A DNA stretch of 64,000 nt from contig NZ_CXWE01000002.1 in NCBI RefSeq assembly GCF_001404515.1, positions 248,001-312,000 on the forward strand, given 5' to 3'. The notes under the pieces are model-generated. The model did not search any database. It saw only the letters and a program-made list of their open reading frames with translations, and had not been told where the DNA came from. The position numbers and the translations under genes were made by a program. This document shows, in pieces, positions 34,386 to 43,289 of the stretch. Numbering within the stretch: the stretch's first letter is position 1; each line of letters begins with the position of its first letter. This DNA comes from Roseibium album. GTDB taxonomy: Bacteria; Pseudomonadota; Alphaproteobacteria; Rhizobiales; Stappiaceae.

Positions 34386-36452
34386 TCAACTGGCACCAAC
34401 CGGCCACTCCTTTGCCACCATGGTCAGGACATCATATTGGGCGACGACTTCATCGCTCTGATTGGTCACCTGGCAGTCCCAGCGCACTTCACCATGTTCG
34501 GCGTTTTCGCGCGGATTGATTTCCTTGCAGGTCAGACGCACCTTCAATGCGTCACCGAAATAGACCGGCGTGAGAAATCTCAGATTGTCGACCCCGTAAT
34601 TTGCAAGAACCGGTCCCGGATCCGGATCGACGAAGAGACCGGCGGCAAAGGAAGCGATCAGATATCCGTGCGCGACCCGATCTTCGAAGAACGGATTGGC
34701 CCTGGCCGCCTCGCTGTCCATATGGGCATAGAACGTATCGCCGGTGAACTCGGCGAAATGCTCGACGTCCTCTTTCGTGACTTTCCGCGCCCTGGTGACG
34801 ATCTGATCGCCGATTTTCAACTCCGCCAGCGACTTGCGGAAAGGATGGACATCGGTACGGACACCGGCGCCGTCCATCCATTGACCGGTGATCGCAGAAA
34901 GCAGCTCCGGGGTCGCCTGAACCGCCGTACGCTGCATGAAATGCTTCACGCCGCGCATGCCACCCATTTCCTCGCCGCCCCCGGCCCGGCCGGGACCGCC
35001 GTGAACGAGCGGCGCCAGCGGTGAGCCGTGACCGGTCGAACTCTTCGCCGAACGGTGGTTACCGACAAGGACGCGCCCGTGGAATGGCGCGAGACCCGTA
35101 ACGATGTCCCGGGCCACGTTTCCGTCATTGGTAAAGAGTGAGGAAACCAGTGATCCGCGCCCCTTTTGTGCGAGAAAAACCGCTTCGTCATTTCCATCAT
35201 AGGCCATGACGGTTGCGACCGGTCCGAAGGCTTCAACGGAATGCACGGCCTCCGCTGAGGTCGGATTGGCGCAGCGCAGGAGCACTGGCGACATGAAGGC
35301 GCCCCTGTCGGCATCTCCCGAGACAAGATCAACGGCATCTATCGAACCGGAGACGATTTCCGCTTCCTCTGCCAGGACACTCACTTTCGACTTGACGTCA
35401 TCTCGGTCCTTCAGGGAAACCAGCGCACCCATACGGGTGTTTTCATTGTCCGGCAGACCGATCGGCGTGGATGTCAGTCGGGCGGAGAGCGCTTCGACGA
35501 CCGCTGACTCATTTTCCCTCGGCACGATGATCCTGCGAATGGCGGTGCATTTCTGCCCTGCCTTGACCGTCATCTCGCGACTGACTTCCTTGACGAAGAG
35601 ATCGAATTCCTCCGTTCCGGGCGCCGCATCAATTCCCAGGATCGAGGCATTGAGACTATCGGCTTCCATGGTGAAGCGGACGGAGTTCTTCAGGATCGCC
35701 GGGCCGGATTTCAGTTTCTGTCCTGTTGAAGCCGAGCCGGTAAAAGTGACGACGTCCTGTTCGATGACATGCTCCAGCAGATCACCGGCTGATCCGGTAA
35801 CGATCTGCAGTGCTCCTGCGGGTAGAATGCCGGTTTCGAGGATCCTGCGCACCACCAGTTCGGTCAGATAGGCGGTCTGCGAGGCAGGTTTGACCAGACA
35901 GGGCATGCCTGCAATCAGGGTCGGAGCGATCTTTTCCAGCATTCCCCAGACGGGAAAGTTGAAGGCGTTGATATGGACGGCAACACCCTGCAGCGGCATC
36001 AGGATGTGTTGTGCGGCAAAAGAGTTGTCGCGGGAAAGCAACTCGACGGGGCCTTCACTCAGGACCTTCGTGTTCGGCAGTTCCCGACGCGCCTTGGACG
36101 CGAAGGTCAGAAGCGTTCCAATGCCCCCGTCGATATCGATCCAGCCGTCCTTGCGCGTCGCACCGGTGGCAAAGTTCTCCAGATAGAACTCTTCCTTAAG
36201 TTCCATGAGTTTCAGGCCGACTGCCTTGAGCATCAACGCGCGTTCATGGATCGTCATGGCGCGCAGAGCCGGGCCGCCGACCTCGCGTCCCCATTCAAGC
36301 GCACCCTTGAAATCAAGGCCTTCCGTGCCGATCAGGGCGTGCATCTCACCGGTTGCCGCATTCAGCACCGGCCTGCCATCGCCGTCACCCCGCCGCCATG
36401 TGCCCCCGACATAGCTTTCCAGCCGGCGCTGAACCGTTCCCGTCCCGTCCAT
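34386..36452 (-). CDS. paaZ: PaaZ, bifunctional oxepin-CoA hydrolase / semialdehyde dehydrogenase
   Basis: 688 residues from ATG 36452 with AAAGGA upstream. N-terminal ALDH domain (~1-530): VAVHINAFNFPVWGMLEKIA, VTFTGSASTGQKLKSG, catalytic Cys in VKAGQKCTAIRRIIVPR, and GSPLAPLVHGGPGRAGGGEE. C-terminal MaoC hotdog hydratase (~545-688): FAEFTGDTFYAHMDSEAARA, hydrating-dyad Asp/His, then VAHGYLIASFAAGLFVDPDP. The hydratase opens oxepin-CoA and the dehydrogenase oxidises the resulting aldehyde to 3-oxo-5,6-dehydrosuberyl-CoA. Last gene of the paaJ-to-paaZ operon. Confidence 0.95.
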   Translation of the reverse strand: MDGTGTVQRRLESYVGGTWRRGDGDGRPVLNAATGEMHALIGTEGLDFKGALEWGREVGGPALRAMTIHERALMLKAVGLKLMELKEEFYLENFATGATRKDGWIDIDGGIGTLLTFASKARRELPNTKVLSEGPVELLSRDNSFAAQHILMPLQGVAVHINAFNFPVWGMLEKIAPTLIAGMPCLVKPASQTAYLTELVVRRILETGILPAGALQIVTGSAGDLLEHVIEQDVVTFTGSASTGQKLKSGPAILKNSVRFTMEADSLNASILGIDAAPGTEEFDLFVKEVSREMTVKAGQKCTAIRRIIVPRENESAVVEALSARLTSTPIGLPDNENTRMGALVSLKDRDDVKSKVSVLAEEAEIVSGSIDAVDLVSGDADRGAFMSPVLLRCANPTSAEAVHSVEAFGPVATVMAYDGNDEAVFLAQKGRGSLVSSLFTNDGNVARDIVTGLAPFHGRVLVGNHRSAKSSTGHGSPLAPLVHGGPGRAGGGEEMGGMRGVKHFMQRTAVQATPELLSAITGQWMDGAGVRTDVHPFRKSLAELKIGDQIVTRARKVTKEDVEHFAEFTGDTFYAHMDSEAARANPFFEDRVAHGYLIASFAAGLFVDPDPGPVLANYGVDNLRFLTPVYFGDALKVRLTCKEINPRENAEHGEVRWDCQVTNQSDEVVAQYDVLTMVAKEWPVGAS

Positions 36453-36472
36453 GGATCGTCCTTTCTGAATGT

Positions 36473-37252
36473 TCAGCCGAGTTTCAGCTCGGCCAGCCTT
36501 GCCTCGGCGTCGGCTTTCCACGCGGCACGCAGCGTCTCGTTGTCGGTGTGACGCAGGCCCAATTTCTTCATCCGCTCGAAACGGTCTGACTGAGCCGGGC
36601 CGAAAGTTTCCGCCACGCGGGGCAGCCAGTAATTCACCGAAGCCAGAACCTCGGCACGGGTTGTATCGTCCTCCGCCAGATGCTGAAGGCCCTCCAGCCC
36701 AAGTTCCATATGGCGCTTTTCCCTCGGCAGGATTTCCCGAAAGATCTCGCCGAGCGGCTGGTAGGAAGTCAGGACCTGTTCCTCAAGCTGATAGACGGTC
36801 GCCATTCCCATCAGCGTGTTCATGACAACAGCATCGGTCCAGCTTTCAAGGGGATAGTGAAAGACAGACAGGCGCATGTCGCCCCCCTGCCGTTTCGGGT
36901 CAATCCGGGCATCGCGTGGTTGCCGCGCCGACCAGGCGTGCGTCTTGTTGTAGAGCGCCTTGTCCGTGCCGAATTCGCTCATCAGATCGAGAACACGTTC
37001 CGCGTGATCCACCTTCTCCAGGGTGATCCGGCTGGCTGCGATCCTCTCCTTCAGGCCCGGCGCCCAGTTGATGGCATCTGCAAAACCCGCAGAACCGGCG
37101 AGTTCGCTGTCCACGAAGGAAGACATCAGGCGCAGAAGCTCACCACGGTAGCGCGGCGAAACGTTCTCCGGCGATGTCAGCTTGCCGCCCCTTTCAAGAT
37201 AGTCGGAAAGGGACATGGCGTCGTCCTGCGGAAGGATTGCTTCACTCGTCAT
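36473..37252 (-). CDS. Extra PaaA/PaaC-family (ferritin-like) protein in the paa operon
   Basis: 259 residues, PF05138-like helical bundle but distinct from the PaaA and PaaC encoded upstream. A second ExxH metal motif is clear (REKRHMELG, Glu178/His181) and Glu157-158 precedes it. The first motif reads LEKVDHAERVLDL rather than the canonical E-A-G-H of PaaA, so diiron binding may be incomplete. Residues 95-120 (YNKTHAWSARQPRDAR) look like a loop specific to this subgroup. It overlaps the end of paaE by 11 bases and precedes paaZ by 20, so it is translated with the epoxidase set. Whether it is a subunit, a stabiliser or an independent oxygenase is unknown. Confidence 0.75.
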   Translation of the reverse strand: MTSEAILPQDDAMSLSDYLERGGKLTSPENVSPRYRGELLRLMSSFVDSELAGSAGFADAINWAPGLKERIAASRITLEKVDHAERVLDLMSEFGTDKALYNKTHAWSARQPRDARIDPKRQGGDMRLSVFHYPLESWTDAVVMNTLMGMATVYQLEEQVLTSYQPLGEIFREILPREKRHMELGLEGLQHLAEDDTTRAEVLASVNYWLPRVAETFGPAQSDRFERMKKLGLRHTDNETLRAAWKADAEARLAELKLG

Positions 37253-38318
37253 AGCTGATCACCACCTTGTCGGAAACGGGGATGCACTGGCAGGAAAGGA
37301 CGTAACCGGCACGGACCTCGTAGTCCTCCAGCGCATGGTTCACTTCCATCTCCACCTCACCCTCGATCACCCTGGCGCGACAGGTGGAACAGACCCCCGC
37401 CTTGCATGCAAATGGAGCGTCCATGGCATTAGCGACCGCAGCTTCGAGCACGGATGTCCCACTCTTGTCCATCTGGAAGTTGCGCGTCGTACCGTCGAGC
37501 GTAACCGACACCTCGCAGGTGCCCGATCCGGCAGCGACCGCCTTGGAGGCAACCGGGCTCTTGGTGCGCCCGGGTTGGGTAGACGCGAAAAGTTCAAAAC
37601 GGATCTGGTCATCGCCAAGCCCGTGACTGCGCAGGCTGTCGGCGATCGTCAGCATCATCGGTTCAGGTCCGCAAATGAATGCCGTATCGACCTCTTCCGC
37701 ATCGATCCAGAGACGAAACAGCATCTCCATCTTCTCAGCGTCGATCCGGCCGGTGAACAGATCGATTTCCTGGGACTCCGTTTCCAGAATATGGATCAGC
37801 GAGAAGCGGCCGAGATACCTGTTCTTCAGGTCTTCCAGCTCCTCTCGGAACATGATCGAACTGGTTTGACGATTGGCATAGATAAGTGTGAAATTGCTAT
37901 GCGGCTCCCGCGCCAGCACAGTCTTGATGATGGACAGAACCGGGGTAATGCCCGAACCACCGGCAAAACCGAGATAGCTCTTCGCAGCCCCTGGCTCCAG
38001 CTCCGTAAAAAATCGGCCCATCGGCGTCATGGCCTCCAACCGGTCGCCGACCTTCAACTCCTCGTTTGCCCATGTTGAAAAGGCACCGCCATCGACCCGC
38101 TTGATGCCAACCTTCAGACAACCCTCGTCGAGACCCGTGCAGATCGAATAGGACCGGCGCAGTTCCTCGCCGTCAAAATTCCGGCGGAATGTCAGATACT
38201 GGCCCTGCACGAAACCGAATGCGTCGGCCTCCGTTTCCTCGGGCTTGAGCGTTACCACGACCGCGTCGCGCGTATCGCGGCGGATGTCGGTCACTTCGAG
38301 CGAATGGAAACGAGCCAT
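37242..38318 (-). CDS. paaE: PaaE, reductase subunit of phenylacetyl-CoA 1,2-epoxidase
   Basis: 358 residues from ATG 38318 (MARFHSLEVTDIRRDT). Ferredoxin-NADP reductase part: FAD-binding RRSYSICTGLDEG, NAD-binding GFAGGSGITPVLSIIKTVL, and FICGPEPMMLTIADSL. C-terminal plant-type [2Fe-2S] domain with CKAGVCSTCRARVIEG and a final Cys in GYVLSCQCIP. It passes electrons from NADPH to the diiron PaaA/PaaC oxygenase. The operon order A-B-C-D-E is as expected. Confidence 0.94.
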   Translation of the reverse strand: MARFHSLEVTDIRRDTRDAVVVTLKPEETEADAFGFVQGQYLTFRRNFDGEELRRSYSICTGLDEGCLKVGIKRVDGGAFSTWANEELKVGDRLEAMTPMGRFFTELEPGAAKSYLGFAGGSGITPVLSIIKTVLAREPHSNFTLIYANRQTSSIMFREELEDLKNRYLGRFSLIHILETESQEIDLFTGRIDAEKMEMLFRLWIDAEEVDTAFICGPEPMMLTIADSLRSHGLGDDQIRFELFASTQPGRTKSPVASKAVAAGSGTCEVSVTLDGTTRNFQMDKSGTSVLEAAVANAMDAPFACKAGVCSTCRARVIEGEVEMEVNHALEDYEVRAGYVLSCQCIPVSDKVVISYDE

Positions 38319-38340
38319 GGGCGATACCCTCCTTCGGGTT

Positions 38341-38862
38341 TCAGATACACTTGAAATAGTCGAACGGTTCGAGACAGTCCTTGCAGCGCCATGCAGCCTT
38401 GCAGGGTGTAGATCCGAATTGGCTGATCCTCTCGGTCTGGACCGAACCGCAGCGCGGACACGCAACACTGAGACTGTTTTGGCCGGAAAGCCGCGCGGCC
38501 TTGGCGCTCATGCCATCCGATGCCGTTCCGTCGATCGGCGGTGCGATGCCGAAGGCCTTCAGTTTTTCCCGCGCGGCCTTTGTCACCCAGTCCGTTGTCC
38601 AGGGGGGTGACAACCGACGCTCCAGTCGCATGTCCGCCACACCCTTTTCACGAAGCTTGTCCTCGATCATCAGATCGATCACTGCCGTTGCCGGGCATCC
38701 CGAATAAGTCGGTGTGACGGCCACAACCAGCGTCTCATGTTCGTAGCGAACGTCTCTAACGATCCCGAGTTCCGTCACCGAGACAACGGGAATTTCAGGA
38801 TCGGGAACCTCTGCAAGCCAGCTCCAGACCTCGTCGATCGTTGGCAGAAGCGTGGTGGACAT
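38341..38862 (-). CDS. paaD: PaaD, phenylacetyl-CoA epoxidase maturation subunit
   Basis: 173 residues. The N-terminal ~100 residues are a DUF59/MIP18-type domain (EVPDPEIPVVSVTELGIVRD, TPTYSGCPATAVIDLMIED). The C terminus holds a zinc- or iron-binding four-Cys set in ACPRCGSVQTERISQFGSTP and WRCKDCLEPFDYFKC. PaaD is thought to help insert the Fe-S cluster or diiron centre of the epoxidase. Ten bases from paaC. Confidence 0.93.
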   Translation of the reverse strand: MSTTLLPTIDEVWSWLAEVPDPEIPVVSVTELGIVRDVRYEHETLVVAVTPTYSGCPATAVIDLMIEDKLREKGVADMRLERRLSPPWTTDWVTKAAREKLKAFGIAPPIDGTASDGMSAKAARLSGQNSLSVACPRCGSVQTERISQFGSTPCKAAWRCKDCLEPFDYFKCI

Positions 38863-38871
38863 CGCCCGCTC

Positions 38872-39696
38872 CTACCAGCTCGCGCCGGGATAGGCACGTT
38901 GCAGAAACTGCATTTCGGCTAGAATGAAACCGAGATGCTCGGTGTGCCGCCCCTGCTTTCCGCCCAGATGGGCGTAACCTGCCGGATCCGGCATGGTCAA
39001 AGTGGCTTCTTCCAGAATGTCCCGCACTTTTGTTTCCCAGGCGCCGCGCAATTGCGCAAGATCGGGAGCAACTCCAGCATCGGAAAGCCGCTCGTCGACT
39101 TCATCTGCCTTGAACATCTCTCCGGTGTAAGGCCAAAGCAGTTCGAGCGCGTCCTGCATCCGGCGATGGCTTTCCGCAGTACCGTCGCCAAGACGGACGA
39201 CGATATCGGAAGCCCGGTCAAGATGATAACTGACTTCCTTGACCGCCTTCGCGGCGATTTCAGCAACGCGCGGGCTACTGGAATTGCTCGACAACCAGGT
39301 CAACAGCAGATGATGATAGGCGTCGAAAAGGAATTCCCGCATCATCGTCACCGCCATGTCGCCCTTGGGCAGTTCGACCAGCAGGATATTGCGGAATTTC
39401 ATCGCGTCCCGAAGATAGGCGAGAGTGTCGGCGTCGCGGCCTTCCCCTTCCAGTTCGCCGGCAAGACCCAGCCACATCTGGGTATGTCCGATCAGGTCCA
39501 GTGCCGTATTTGCAAGCGCGATATCCTCTTCCAGAACCGGGCCGTGACCACACCATTCGGACGTGCGGTGGCCGAGAATCAGCGCATTGTCTCCCAACCT
39601 GCACAGCCATTCAAAAAATGCGGGCCGCAGGGCAGCGTCAGTCATGATCGGATCGTTCGCTGCGACGTCCACTGTTGTTTCAACATCCGGCATCAC
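38872..39696 (-). CDS. paaC: PaaC, structural subunit of phenylacetyl-CoA epoxidase
   Basis: 274 residues, ferritin-like. LCRLGDNALILGHRTSEWCG, ALANTALDLIGHTQMWLGLA, DMAVTMMREFLFDAYHHLLL and EVSYHLDRASDIVVRLGDGT are standard PaaC segments; the second diiron-type motif is replaced as in other PaaC proteins, which pair with PaaA and bind CoA substrate indirectly. The stop-start overlap with paaB is four bases. Confidence 0.93.
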   Translation of the reverse strand: MMPDVETTVDVAANDPIMTDAALRPAFFEWLCRLGDNALILGHRTSEWCGHGPVLEEDIALANTALDLIGHTQMWLGLAGELEGEGRDADTLAYLRDAMKFRNILLVELPKGDMAVTMMREFLFDAYHHLLLTWLSSNSSSPRVAEIAAKAVKEVSYHLDRASDIVVRLGDGTAESHRRMQDALELLWPYTGEMFKADEVDERLSDAGVAPDLAQLRGAWETKVRDILEEATLTMPDPAGYAHLGGKQGRHTEHLGFILAEMQFLQRAYPGASW

Positions 39697-39980
39697 ATTT
39701 TTCCAACTTCATCGGGAATGTCGAAAAATGTCGGATGACGGTAGGTCTTGCTCTCGGCCGGATCGAACAGCGGGCCTTTCTCGGACGGGCTTGACGCGGT
39801 AATTTCCCTTGAAGGCACTACCCAGATCGAGACACCTTCACGACGGCGGGTGTAGACGTCGCGCGCATGATTGATCGCCATTTCCGCGTCGGGTGCATGC
39901 AGGCTGCCAACGTGACGGTGGTTCAACCCATGCTGACCCCGGATGAAGACTTCCCAGAGCGGCCATTCTTTCTTGGACAT
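39693..39980 (-). CDS. paaB: PaaB, small subunit of phenylacetyl-CoA epoxidase
   Basis: 95 residues, usual size. WPLWEVFIRGQHGLNHRHVG then SLHAPDAEMAINHARDVYTR and EGVSIWVVPSREITASSP are the conserved PaaB signature. PaaB bridges PaaAC heterotetramers and is needed for activity. It follows paaA by 33 bases. Confidence 0.95.
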   Translation of the reverse strand: MSKKEWPLWEVFIRGQHGLNHRHVGSLHAPDAEMAINHARDVYTRRREGVSIWVVPSREITASSPSEKGPLFDPAESKTYRHPTFFDIPDEVGKM

Positions 39981-40013
39981 GGCTGGTTCTCCCTCAATAG
40001 CCCATTTTCTCGA

Positions 40014-41012
40014 TTATTCGGCGGCGACAGACGCAGCCTTGCGGCGGTCGGCGGCTTTGTCGGCATAGGCGTTGAGGCCGTCGCGGAACCATTCACCGTC
40101 CTCCCAGGCCTTGACCCGGGCATCCATGCGTTCCCGATTGCAGGGCCCGTTGCCCTTGATCACCTCGAAGAACTCCGACCAGTCCGGCTCTGAGAAGTCA
40201 TAGCCCTGCTTCTCCTCGTTCCATTCCAGCTTTTCGTCCGGGACAGTCAGGCCGAGATATTTCGCCTGCGGCACGGTCTCGTTGACGAATTTCTGGCGCA
40301 ACTCGTCATTGGTGTTGATCTTGATCTTCCATGCCATGGACTGGGCCGAATGGACCGAGTCCTTGTCGGACGGGCCGAACATCATCAGGGACGGAAACCA
40401 GAACCGGTTCAGCGCGTCCTGCGCCATGTTTTTCTGATCCGGCGTGCCCTGGGCCATCTTCATCATGATCGCGTAGCCCTGGCGCTGGTGGAAGCTTTCT
40501 TCCTTGCAGATCCGGATCATGGCGCGGCTGTATGGCCCGTAGGAAGTGCGCTGCAGCGGTACCTGGTTCATGATCGCTGCCCCGTCAACGAGCCAGCCAA
40601 CAGCCCCGATATCCGCCCAGTTCAGCGTCGGGTAATTGAAGATGGAGCTGTATTTCATTTTGCCGGAATGGAGTTTGTCCAGCAGTTCGTCACGGGAAAC
40701 ACCGAGAGTTTCCGCAGCCGAATAGAGATAAAGGCCGTGGCCTGCTTCATCCTGGACCTTCGCCAGCAGGATCGCCTTGCGCTCCAGTGTCGGCGCCCGT
40801 GTGATCCAGTTTCCCTCGGGCAGCTGACCGACGATCTCCGAATGTGCATGCTGGCCGATCTGGCGCACAAGCGTCTTGCGGTATCCCTCCGGCATCCAGT
40901 CTTTCGGCTCGATCTTCTCGCCCTTGTCGACGCGGTCCTGAAAAGCCTGCTCTTGCGGCGACATTTCCTCACGTGATTTGAGACCTTCAGATTTCACGAG
41001 CTGCGCATACAT
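40014..41012 (-). CDS. paaA: PaaA, catalytic diiron subunit of phenylacetyl-CoA 1,2-epoxidase
   Basis: 332 residues. Diiron ligands are visible: Glu59 in [15 protein letters not shown], Glu89-x-x-His92 in [20 protein letters not shown], and Glu172-x-x-His175 in [14 protein letters not shown]. PaaA binds phenylacetyl-CoA and inserts one oxygen atom across the 1,2 ring position. Second gene after paaJ, with 47 bases between. Confidence 0.96.
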   Translation of the reverse strand: MYAQLVKSEGLKSREEMSPQEQAFQDRVDKGEKIEPKDWMPEGYRKTLVRQIGQHAHSEIVGQLPEGNWITRAPTLERKAILLAKVQDEAGHGLYLYSAAETLGVSRDELLDKLHSGKMKYSSIFNYPTLNWADIGAVGWLVDGAAIMNQVPLQRTSYGPYSRAMIRICKEESFHQRQGYAIMMKMAQGTPDQKNMAQDALNRFWFPSLMMFGPSDKDSVHSAQSMAWKIKINTNDELRQKFVNETVPQAKYLGLTVPDEKLEWNEEKQGYDFSEPDWSEFFEVIKGNGPCNRERMDARVKAWEDGEWFRDGLNAYADKAADRRKAASVAAE

Positions 41013-41059
41013 GGCATTTCCTCCAATAGTGCCTGTTCAGGCCCTGATCACTTTCAAAC

Positions 41060-42265
41060 CTACACCCGCTCCAGTACAAGTGCGATGCCCTGCCCTACAC
41101 CGACGCACATGGTGCAGAGCGCATAGCGACCGCCTGTTCGCTGAAGCTGATAGGCGGCATGCAGCACAAGCCGCGCGCCCGACATGCCAAGTGGGTGGCC
41201 CATGGCAATAGCACCGCCATTGGCATTGACATGCGCCGCATCGTCCGGCAGCCCGAGTTCCCGCAGAACCGCCAGCGACTGGGAGGCAAAGGCTTCGTTG
41301 AGTTCGATCACATCCATCTGGTCGAGGCGCAGTCCCGCGATCTTCAGAACCTTTTTTGAAGCGGGCCCGGGCCCCATGCCCATGATCCTGGGAGGCACAC
41401 CGGCTGCAGCCATGGCAACGACACGGGCCTTCGGCACAAGACCGTTTCCGGCCGCCGCCGCGGCCGAGGCAACGATCACGCCGGCGGCACCGTCATTGAC
41501 GCCGGAGGCATTGCCCGCAGTTACCGTCAGACCGGGGCCATTGACACCGCGCAGCTTCGCAAGCGCCTCAAGGCCCGTTCCCGGACGCGGGTGCTCATCC
41601 TTGTCGACGACGACGGGGTCCCCTTTGCGCCGGGGGATCGTTACCGGAACAATCTCTTGAGCGAAGACACCTGCCTTCTGTGCCACCTCCCACCGGCGCT
41701 GGCTTTGCGCGGCAAACCGGTCCTGGTCTTCCCGGGAGATGTTGTAGTCTTCGGCAACGTTGTCCGCCGTTTCCGGCATGGAATGCGTTCCGAATGCGTG
41801 GTCCATCTCCGAGTTCTTGAAGCGCCAGCCGATGGTCGTGTCATACATTTCCGCATTTCGCGAATACGCTGTCCCCGCCTTTGCGACAACGAACGGAGCG
41901 CGGCTCATGCTTTCCACGCCACCCGCGATCATGAAACCGGCATCTCCAGCCCGGATGGTGCGGGCCGCAAGTCCGATGGCATCCATCCCCGAACCGCACA
42001 GCCGGTTGACCGTCGTCCCGGGGACGCAGACCGGCAGGCCGGAAAGAAGCACCGCCATGCGTGCGACGTTGCGGTTGTCTTCACCTGCCTGGTTGGCACA
42101 ACCCAAAATGACATCGTCGACCGCGTCCCAGTCCACGTCCGGATTGCGCTCTTTCAACGCTGCAAGGGGTATGGCTGCCAGATCATCTGCTCGCACGGAT
42201 GCAAGGGCGCCTGCGTAGCGTCCGATAGGCGTGCGCACTGCATCGCAGATAAAGGCTTCCGACAT
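41060..42265 (-). CDS. paaJ: PaaJ/PcaF, 3-oxoadipyl-CoA thiolase
   Basis: 401 residues from ATG 42265 with GGGAGAG upstream. Thiolase motifs: nucleophile Cys in TTVNRLCGSGMDAIGLAART, ELNEAFASQSLAVLRELGLP, NANGGAIAMGHPLGMSGARL with the catalytic His, and final Cys in CTMCVGVGQGIALVLE. The AVRTPIGRYAGAL start and GCANQAGEDNRNVARMA segment are specific for the beta-ketoadipyl/3-oxo-dehydrosuberyl-CoA subgroup. It would cleave both 3-oxo-5,6-dehydrosuberyl-CoA and 3-oxoadipyl-CoA. First gene of the operon, just downstream of a PaaR-type operator. Confidence 0.93.
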   Translation of the reverse strand: MSEAFICDAVRTPIGRYAGALASVRADDLAAIPLAALKERNPDVDWDAVDDVILGCANQAGEDNRNVARMAVLLSGLPVCVPGTTVNRLCGSGMDAIGLAARTIRAGDAGFMIAGGVESMSRAPFVVAKAGTAYSRNAEMYDTTIGWRFKNSEMDHAFGTHSMPETADNVAEDYNISREDQDRFAAQSQRRWEVAQKAGVFAQEIVPVTIPRRKGDPVVVDKDEHPRPGTGLEALAKLRGVNGPGLTVTAGNASGVNDGAAGVIVASAAAAAGNGLVPKARVVAMAAAGVPPRIMGMGPGPASKKVLKIAGLRLDQMDVIELNEAFASQSLAVLRELGLPDDAAHVNANGGAIAMGHPLGMSGARLVLHAAYQLQRTGGRYALCTMCVGVGQGIALVLERV

Positions 42266-42305
42266 TCTTCTCTCCCAACGCAGCCTCTTGGTCGACGCAA
42301 AATTC

Positions 42306-42351
42306 ACCGACCGATCGGTCAGTGTTGTAGCATTAAAACATCACACCTCAA
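42306..42351 (-). promoter_or_regulatory. paaJ operon promoter with PaaR-type operator
   Basis: Read leftward: TTGAGG (-35, complement of 42346-42351), 16-base spacer, TACAAC (-10, complement of 42324-42329), then immediately downstream ACCGA-N4-TCGGT (42306-42319), perfect in its 5-bp arms. The operator covers the expected transcription start, as for a repressor. The motif recurs at 8232 and, more loosely, at 11046. Confidence 0.6.
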
Positions 42352-42370
42352 ACTCTTTTTTAAGTAATTA

Positions 42371-42390
42371 CGTGATGCTTTTCAATCACG
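42371..42390. promoter_or_regulatory. Inverted repeat between paaX and paaJ, candidate PaaX site
   Basis: CGTGAT (42371-42376), 8 bases, ATCACG (42385-42390). It is 20 bases upstream of the paaJ -35 box. It contains the TGAT/ATCA elements seen in the E. coli PaaX operator, but the match is partial. Confidence 0.35.
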
Positions 42391-42410
42391 GAACAAATTG
42401 TCTTTTTGCA

Positions 42411-43289
42411 TCAGCACGTTAGCATTGCCATCTCTCGCTCAAGTCGATCGAGGCGGAGGCAGGTCTCTTCGGTGGCCGATGGCAGCAGGCCGATGGCATC
42501 ACGAAATGTCAGGCCGATAAAGGAGTCCGCCTCGGCAGTGAGCGACAGATAGGCCCGGACGAACAACTGTCTCGCCTCTTCTGCGGGCCAGTCGGAAGGC
42601 CAAGCGTCACGCGGCAGGCGAGGATCCTTGAGCGCTGCCAACCGGTAGTGATGGACAAGTTGCAGCCGCAGGGCCAGGGCCTCCTCGCCTTCAAGGTCAA
42701 CGGTGCCATTGCCAGATTTCAAGAGCGCGCCGAGAGCTTCGAAGCGCAACAGGAAACGCTTGTACCGGTCGGCAACGCCCTGAAGATCCCAGTAGTCCGC
42801 CGCCAGAGCAGGCCAACCTGCCGGATCCCCAACGGTTTCTGCGGAAAGCAACGGGCCGGCCGGAAAAGCAATGTCTTCACGATTAGGGGCGATCGCGGCC
42901 CCCTGCCCCAGGGATGCCCAGCCTTCCGGAAGGGCCTCGGCAGCCTTGGCAGCAACCAGCCAGCCACGGGCGGGAGGGGGCGGCGCATAAAGAACCCGGG
43001 CAGCCTGCCTGAACTCCGCCCGCGCCTGCCCGGTCAACCGGTAGAAGCTCTTGCGTCCGATGCGTTCACCGAAAAGTTTGCCGGCGGTCACCAGCCGGGA
43101 CACGGCTGTTCTGACGAGACTTTCGCTGATGCCCTGGCGGGCGCAGCAAGTGACAAGATCCCCCATCCAGAGCGTGCCGCCACGCGGCTCGATCGCGTCC
43201 CCGTAAAGCGTGACGATAAAGACAGGCGCACGTGGAACATCCGCACCCGGCAACATTTGGAATTTGGTGTTTACTTCGGCGGTCGACAT
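42411..43289 (-). CDS. paaX: PaaX-family transcriptional regulator
   Basis: 292 residues. N-terminal winged helix of the PaaX type (PVFIVTLYGDAIEPRGGTLW, LVRTAVSRLVTAGKLFGERI, GRKSFYRLTGQARAEF), central and C-terminal PaaX domains (DIAFPAGPLLSAETVG, LRLQLVHHYRLAALKDPRLP, DAWPSDWPAEEARQLF). In E. coli PaaX represses paa promoters and is released by phenylacetyl-CoA. It precedes paaJ on the same strand, 145 bases away, so the window codes for two phenylacetyl-CoA-type repressors, PaaX and PaaR. Confidence 0.9.
   Translation of the reverse strand: MSTAEVNTKFQMLPGADVPRAPVFIVTLYGDAIEPRGGTLWMGDLVTCCARQGISESLVRTAVSRLVTAGKLFGERIGRKSFYRLTGQARAEFRQAARVLYAPPPPARGWLVAAKAAEALPEGWASLGQGAAIAPNREDIAFPAGPLLSAETVGDPAGWPALAADYWDLQGVADRYKRFLLRFEALGALLKSGNGTVDLEGEEALALRLQLVHHYRLAALKDPRLPRDAWPSDWPAEEARQLFVRAYLSLTAEADSFIGLTFRDAIGLLPSATEETCLRLDRLEREMAMLTC

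Noticed and set aside
42371-42390. CRP/FNR-type site
   Set aside because: GTGA and TCAC are 10 bases apart, not the 8 expected between these cores in a CRP site.
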